In this document: piece by piece, positions 15,101 through 16,712 of the stretch
Numbering within the stretch: the stretch's first letter is position 1
Layout: the number at the start of each line of letters is the position of its first letter
Notes under the pieces: model-generated
Database searches by the model: none
Told to the model about the DNA's origin: nothing
What the model saw: only the letters and a program-made list of their open reading frames with translations
Made by a program: the position numbers and the translations under genes
NCBI GenBank assembly: GCA_003647095.1
Contig: QMME01000046.1
Location: forward strand, 1 to 16,712
Length of the DNA stretch: 16,712 nt
Source of the DNA: Deltaproteobacteria bacterium
Lineage (GTDB): Bacteria > Myxococcota > B64-G9
Direction of reading: 5' to 3'

Positions 15101-16712
15101 TCGAGCGAGTTCAGGACCAGGAAAGGATATTGCACCAGCGTATCGAGATCTGCGGACGAGACGAGCAACTCCCGGAACTGCTGCGCCAGTTGGCCCGGCT
15201 GCAATACCGGCAGGAACGCCCGGCCGCGGCCATCGCCAGCCTGTTCGAAATCGCTCCCTCGGCCATGACCGTGGATGACCTGCAACTGCTGCGCCGCTGG
15301 TGCCTGGCCAGCGGTGACGATGTCGGCTGGACCCGGGCCCTGGTGGGCCTGGCGGAACGAACCCGGCCGGCGGATGCCGGGATGCTGCGCCGGGCCGCCC
15401 TGGCCTGCTGGCGACAGGGCTGGCGGGAGCAAGCCGGAGAGATCTTCGAGCAGTTGCTGCAGCTCGACGACGGGGACGTGGTGGCCCACCGCTTCCTGGC
15501 CCGGCTGCTGGCGGACAGCCAACCACGCCGGGCCGCCGGCCACATCCGTTGGTTGCTGGGTCACTCGCACCTGCTCGATCCCGACGACGAGCTGGCGCTG
15601 CGCCGCTCCCTGGTCCAGGCCCTGGCCGACGCCGAATCCTCGCAACGCATCGATGCCCTGCAGATGTTGCTGGAAGGTGATCCCGGCGACCTGCACTCGG
15701 CCCGGGAACTGGCCGAATTGCTGGCAGCCGCCGGACGCGACCGGGAGCTGGCAGAACTCTACGGGACGATGGCCGCCGCCAGCGAGCAGCAGCAGGCAGT
15801 GAAACTGTGGCAACGCCAGGCAAGGCTCTTTCTGAAGATCGAGCAGCCCGAGGCGGCCGTCGCTGCCTGGCGGCGGGCCCTGGAAATCCCCGGAGACCAC
15901 CGTGCCGAGTGCGCCCGCCAGCTGGCCGACCTGCTGTCCGACCGGCTCCAGCAAAACCAGCCGGCCCGCCAACTGCTGCTGCAGCTGGTCGAGTGGGAAC
16001 CAACCGACCGGCAAGCCTGGCAGAAGATCAACGAGCTGGCCTGGAAGGATGAAGACTGGCCCGTGGTGGAGCAAGCCAGCCGGAGGCTGCTGGAGCTGGT
16101 GGACGCGCAGCAGCGACCCGGCCTGCTGGTGGGACTGGGCGACGTGCTGGTGAAACAGGGAAAGAACGACCAGGCAACAGAGGTTTTCGGCCGGGCCTGC
16201 CAGGAGGATCCCGCTTACGACCTGGCCTACCAGCGCCTGGAGGCGCTGCTGCTGGAGCAGGAAGCAGACCAGTCGAGACTGGCCACATTCTACCGCGACT
16301 GGGCGGACAGCCCGGCGGCCGGTTCCCGGCGGGTGGACCTGCTGTTGCAGGCTGCTCGTCACCTGGAACGCGCCGGCCAGCGGGAGGAGGCCGCCGCCGC
16401 CCTGCGCCAGTTGCTGGAACTGGAGCCCGACCGCTCCGAGGCCATCGAGATGCTGGCGGCCCTGCTGGCCTCCCTGGGGGCCTGGGAAGAACTGCTGCAG
16501 GTACTGGCCCGGCGTGGAGAACACCTCCAGCAACCCGATCGCCGCCTGGCCCTGTCCTTCGAGATGGGACAGATATGCAAGGAACACCTGCGTGACCTGG
16601 ACAAGGCCGCCGAGCACTTCCGCCACTGCCTGGAGATCGATCCCGAGCACCCCGCTTCCCTGGAGGAGTTGGCCGACATCTACTACCAGGGCGGCCAGTG
16701 GGAAGCTTCGTC
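9166..16712 (+). CDS. giant tetratricopeptide-repeat protein, partial (at least 2515 aa)
   Basis: The frame from ATG 9166 stays open to the window edge without a stop, so the C-terminus is missing. In-frame TGA and TAG at 9136-9141 fix the start; GAGGAAAGG (9145-9153) is a loosely spaced ribosome site. Residues 1 to about 238 form a beta-rich, non-repeat domain with FPFDLSG (61-67), VRLYGW (153-158) and LLRRLLPLHGWKIP (195-208); there is no signal peptide. From about 330 onward it is TPR-like: helix pairs ending LEIDP or LELDP, then A..L..LY...G.W. These recur every 72 residues or so, two TPRs per unit. TPR solenoids are protein-binding scaffolds. Composition is rich in Leu, Ala, Glu, Gln and Arg with C/G third positions. 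The function is unknown; coding status is near certain. Confidence 0.93.
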   Translation, partial: MSEPGHHPPADGARGSARLHNPLGFALEFRDNKALVVLADRRLDWGVTIEQLVLEVPGVSFPFDLSGDAGQFRHHRCRLRLLAASVNSRQVLAALAGGTRQSTTLDNLSLRMEGGVGLLSGVFRLAERSSPFTARFAAEPWQGEYVRLAFFDVRLYGWQPVPPPALVGALVKRLAPLGARLQDAAFILLRPLEPLLRRLLPLHGWKIPDFAGMRVDRVRLDDDRLSIASARHPDEIPRRFWQVELSNRYQAALVSFLEGAEVFSAAEQSLAAGQLDGSRRLLLGQAGVEPGHPFASRRLCQLAAAQPGRREELTDLAEELLDRPGEHLPVLLALAAAEARAGNSQKAAAAYERAGQLAADRGEKEDAILAYHQAALLLGDDPAGAARNLDRVVTLSPYDTAALEKLAAALERRGAWYRALRTWLRLARKLDDAEAVAECHQRMASIFLEHFDDVERARKHLDTALVHRPDHLPSLLTMAVVYQRRQQPERAVRVLQKVVELGGQQPDQTDLPAVRLRLAEIWYNELEQPESALLQLEAIIRQRPDHATALYRAAIIAEQLQRWDQAAEWYARLVELHDAGEALPEQMIKAAALGLGRIYAERPAGQEEARLYLSRAAALDPRDNHIWQHLEKIDREAGNWSQLVETLQRLAALEDGEQRRLARLLEAARISERLLNDEAGAERLFHQVLEMDPGNSEAVEGLTLLYRHTGRRRELAELLQRVAEQQPDAGLAARLWSELAVVLAEQPEQLPAALQAARRAWQLDPRQVDMVAALLQAARQAGRQKWLLELLEMLPLEAIDKSLAVDLALERAELLAAAGSPAGQVAEAYRQALEVDPHLLAAHRALADLSYRLHDWATARHHIEQVLRLAGEGGLTGPARTELHRRLAEIALQQDEYDLAAEQLRTVLSRHPHDERAAEKLAELLRQGGHWDQLAALYAQRAAQAQGERAAALHTAAATIWWERLRQSEPAIHQYQLAVAAAPESLAAPARLTSLQRIYVDQNRWQEAAETINRRIPYCPPREKARLYVALAALHSSRLGDGRAAERFWQQALEHDPAYRPAALFLARLRLQQQQLDEGLELTRRALDDTAQPGPLPVETRAELALAAARTAWKLRRQDEAAEMYDRYIKTFATRGYADVEEEAWERLELVLRQRKDHEQLARHYQTWLHTPSGQERRVVLTRSLAVLLFEHLEQPGEAIDMLAQLVESDADDQASVELLLDMLRRARRPQQLATLLQQQWQRAPQPEVRRKRLELLADTLQFGLYEPLAAAACWRQLLEMGHPRAAEHLAVLYRQESLYEPLVELLLEQARRASDPSRAVELWQELGQLARQQLDDPRLARQALERLVELDPSEANQDAWLELLRRQGQTVELRQALQQLAEDEADPERRRRLLLEHAELCLAEPELSDEGLSSLRQAIEVRAEPQLLERARHLYRSRQDWEAVADMTERLIDVGPAERIAGNLLELAELYQRQLGSPERAAAAIEQALDSPGAPAQEGARADLLQRAGELWNQSGASDRARADFEQAWQLDDTRLEVGQRLLELYQAERRDADCAAVLEKMAASQDDETAAGSLAQAATLRLDGDDRAAALADLQRALELVPAHPEANRLLLGLLLAEENWQELLARLTDLDDRLLADPEIAAGARRCWEQLIESEDTEEALAACRLALRLDAGEVRALWRGAHLLEEADRQEEAEQLWQALEEHAAELADQDRVQLQLRLARQDFARGRTEEAESRLRRCLEIDPTGGEAREFLHKIYQGAKRFGEQVNLLREEASSEPDAGRRAEKLARAAAILDDELGNPTEAAELYHQVVDSDPGNRQAWEALSDLHRRLGQVDRQVTALERLAGLNDGPEHARLLQQAAQLVEEELDQPEWAERLWQSLLELDPENRAALRALADHARRQGDAARLSELLATLAGHEREPAARAALLQERAELLAAELEQPAQAAELFEQLHELRPGDEDILERLQELYRQLERVQDQERILHQRIEICGRDEQLPELLRQLARLQYRQERPAAAIASLFEIAPSAMTVDDLQLLRRWCLASGDDVGWTRALVGLAERTRPADAGMLRRAALACWRQGWREQAGEIFEQLLQLDDGDVVAHRFLARLLADSQPRRAAGHIRWLLGHSHLLDPDDELALRRSLVQALADAESSQRIDALQMLLEGDPGDLHSARELAELLAAAGRDRELAELYGTMAAASEQQQAVKLWQRQARLFLKIEQPEAAVAAWRRALEIPGDHRAECARQLADLLSDRLQQNQPARQLLLQLVEWEPTDRQAWQKINELAWKDEDWPVVEQASRRLLELVDAQQRPGLLVGLGDVLVKQGKNDQATEVFGRACQEDPAYDLAYQRLEALLLEQEADQSRLATFYRDWADSPAAGSRRVDLLLQAARHLERAGQREEAAAALRQLLELEPDRSEAIEMLAALLASLGAWEELLQVLARRGEHLQQPDRRLALSFEMGQICKEHLRDLDKAAEHFRHCLEIDPEHPASLEELADIYYQGGQWEAS
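11023..15049 (+). repeat. degenerate 216-bp (72-codon) double-TPR super-repeat
   Basis: The Asp codon (or its equivalent) of the helix-ending (L/I)-x-D-P motif falls at 11023, 11239, 11455 and 11671, exactly 216 bp apart. Further anchors are at 14404, 14620, 14833 and 15049 (spacings 216, 213, 216), and beyond this span at 16423 and 16639 (216). Between 11671 and 12331 the spacing drifts (225, 213, 222). The match is at protein level; the DNA copies are strongly diverged. Confidence 0.75.

Noticed and set aside
9118..16650. A 2510-residue open frame on the minus strand
   Set aside because: It is the in-register antisense of the TPR gene. Its translation is a Gln/Leu/Gly-rich low-complexity string with no domains, whereas the plus frame gives clear TPRs, a good start and a promoter.
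1..16712. CRISPR array, tRNA, rRNA, insertion sequence or prophage integration signal
   Set aside because: None was seen by eye: no direct-repeat/spacer pattern, no cloverleaf-like sequence, no transposase or integrase gene. The only repeats are the protein-level TPRs.

Overview
The window is GC-rich bacterial DNA with tightly packed genes and strong G/C preference at third codon positions. Several traits together suggest a member of the former Deltaproteobacteria, Myxococcota-like or a related anaerobic lineage: a giant TPR protein with a beta-rich front domain, a HicB-like protein with an RGG tail, an isolated CpaF-type ATPase, and an acyl-CoA dehydrogenase resembling the non-decarboxylating glutaryl-CoA dehydrogenase of Desulfococcus. 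This is inference from protein character; no rRNA or marker gene is present.

Layout, left to right. Positions 1-179 hold no secure gene. A leftward two-gene unit follows (180-997): a small unknown protein and a minimal nucleotidyltransferase, coupled by an ATGA overlap. Next is a leftward four-gene operon (1168-5200), read in the order acyl-CoA dehydrogenase, thiolase, 3-hydroxyacyl-CoA dehydrogenase, enoyl-CoA hydratase. Together these enzymes cover a saturated acyl-CoA (butyryl- or glutaryl-type) through crotonyl-CoA, 3-hydroxybutyryl-CoA and acetoacetyl-CoA to two acetyl-CoA. A glutaconyl-CoA decarboxylase and electron-transfer flavoprotein genes are not in the window.

A divergent promoter region (5201-5362) separates this operon from a rightward group: cpaF (5363-6940), a one-TM protein (7026-7502) and a secreted protein with an NADase-type glycan-binding (discoidin-like) domain (7611-8276). 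The last gene converges, with a 3-bp gap and an 18-bp palindrome across both stop codons, on a leftward HicB-like/ribbon-helix-helix/RGG gene (8280-8828). A 337-bp divergent intergenic region (8829-9165) carries candidate promoters and operator-like inverted repeats. From 9166 to the window end runs one uninterrupted rightward frame: a giant TPR protein of at least 2515 residues with a roughly 72-residue super-repeat, cut by the window edge. The long antisense frame across it is a shadow.

The most unusual items are the giant repeat protein with its uncharacterised N-terminal domain and, divergent from it, the HicB-like regulator that has no HicA partner but carries an RNA-binding-style RGG tail.
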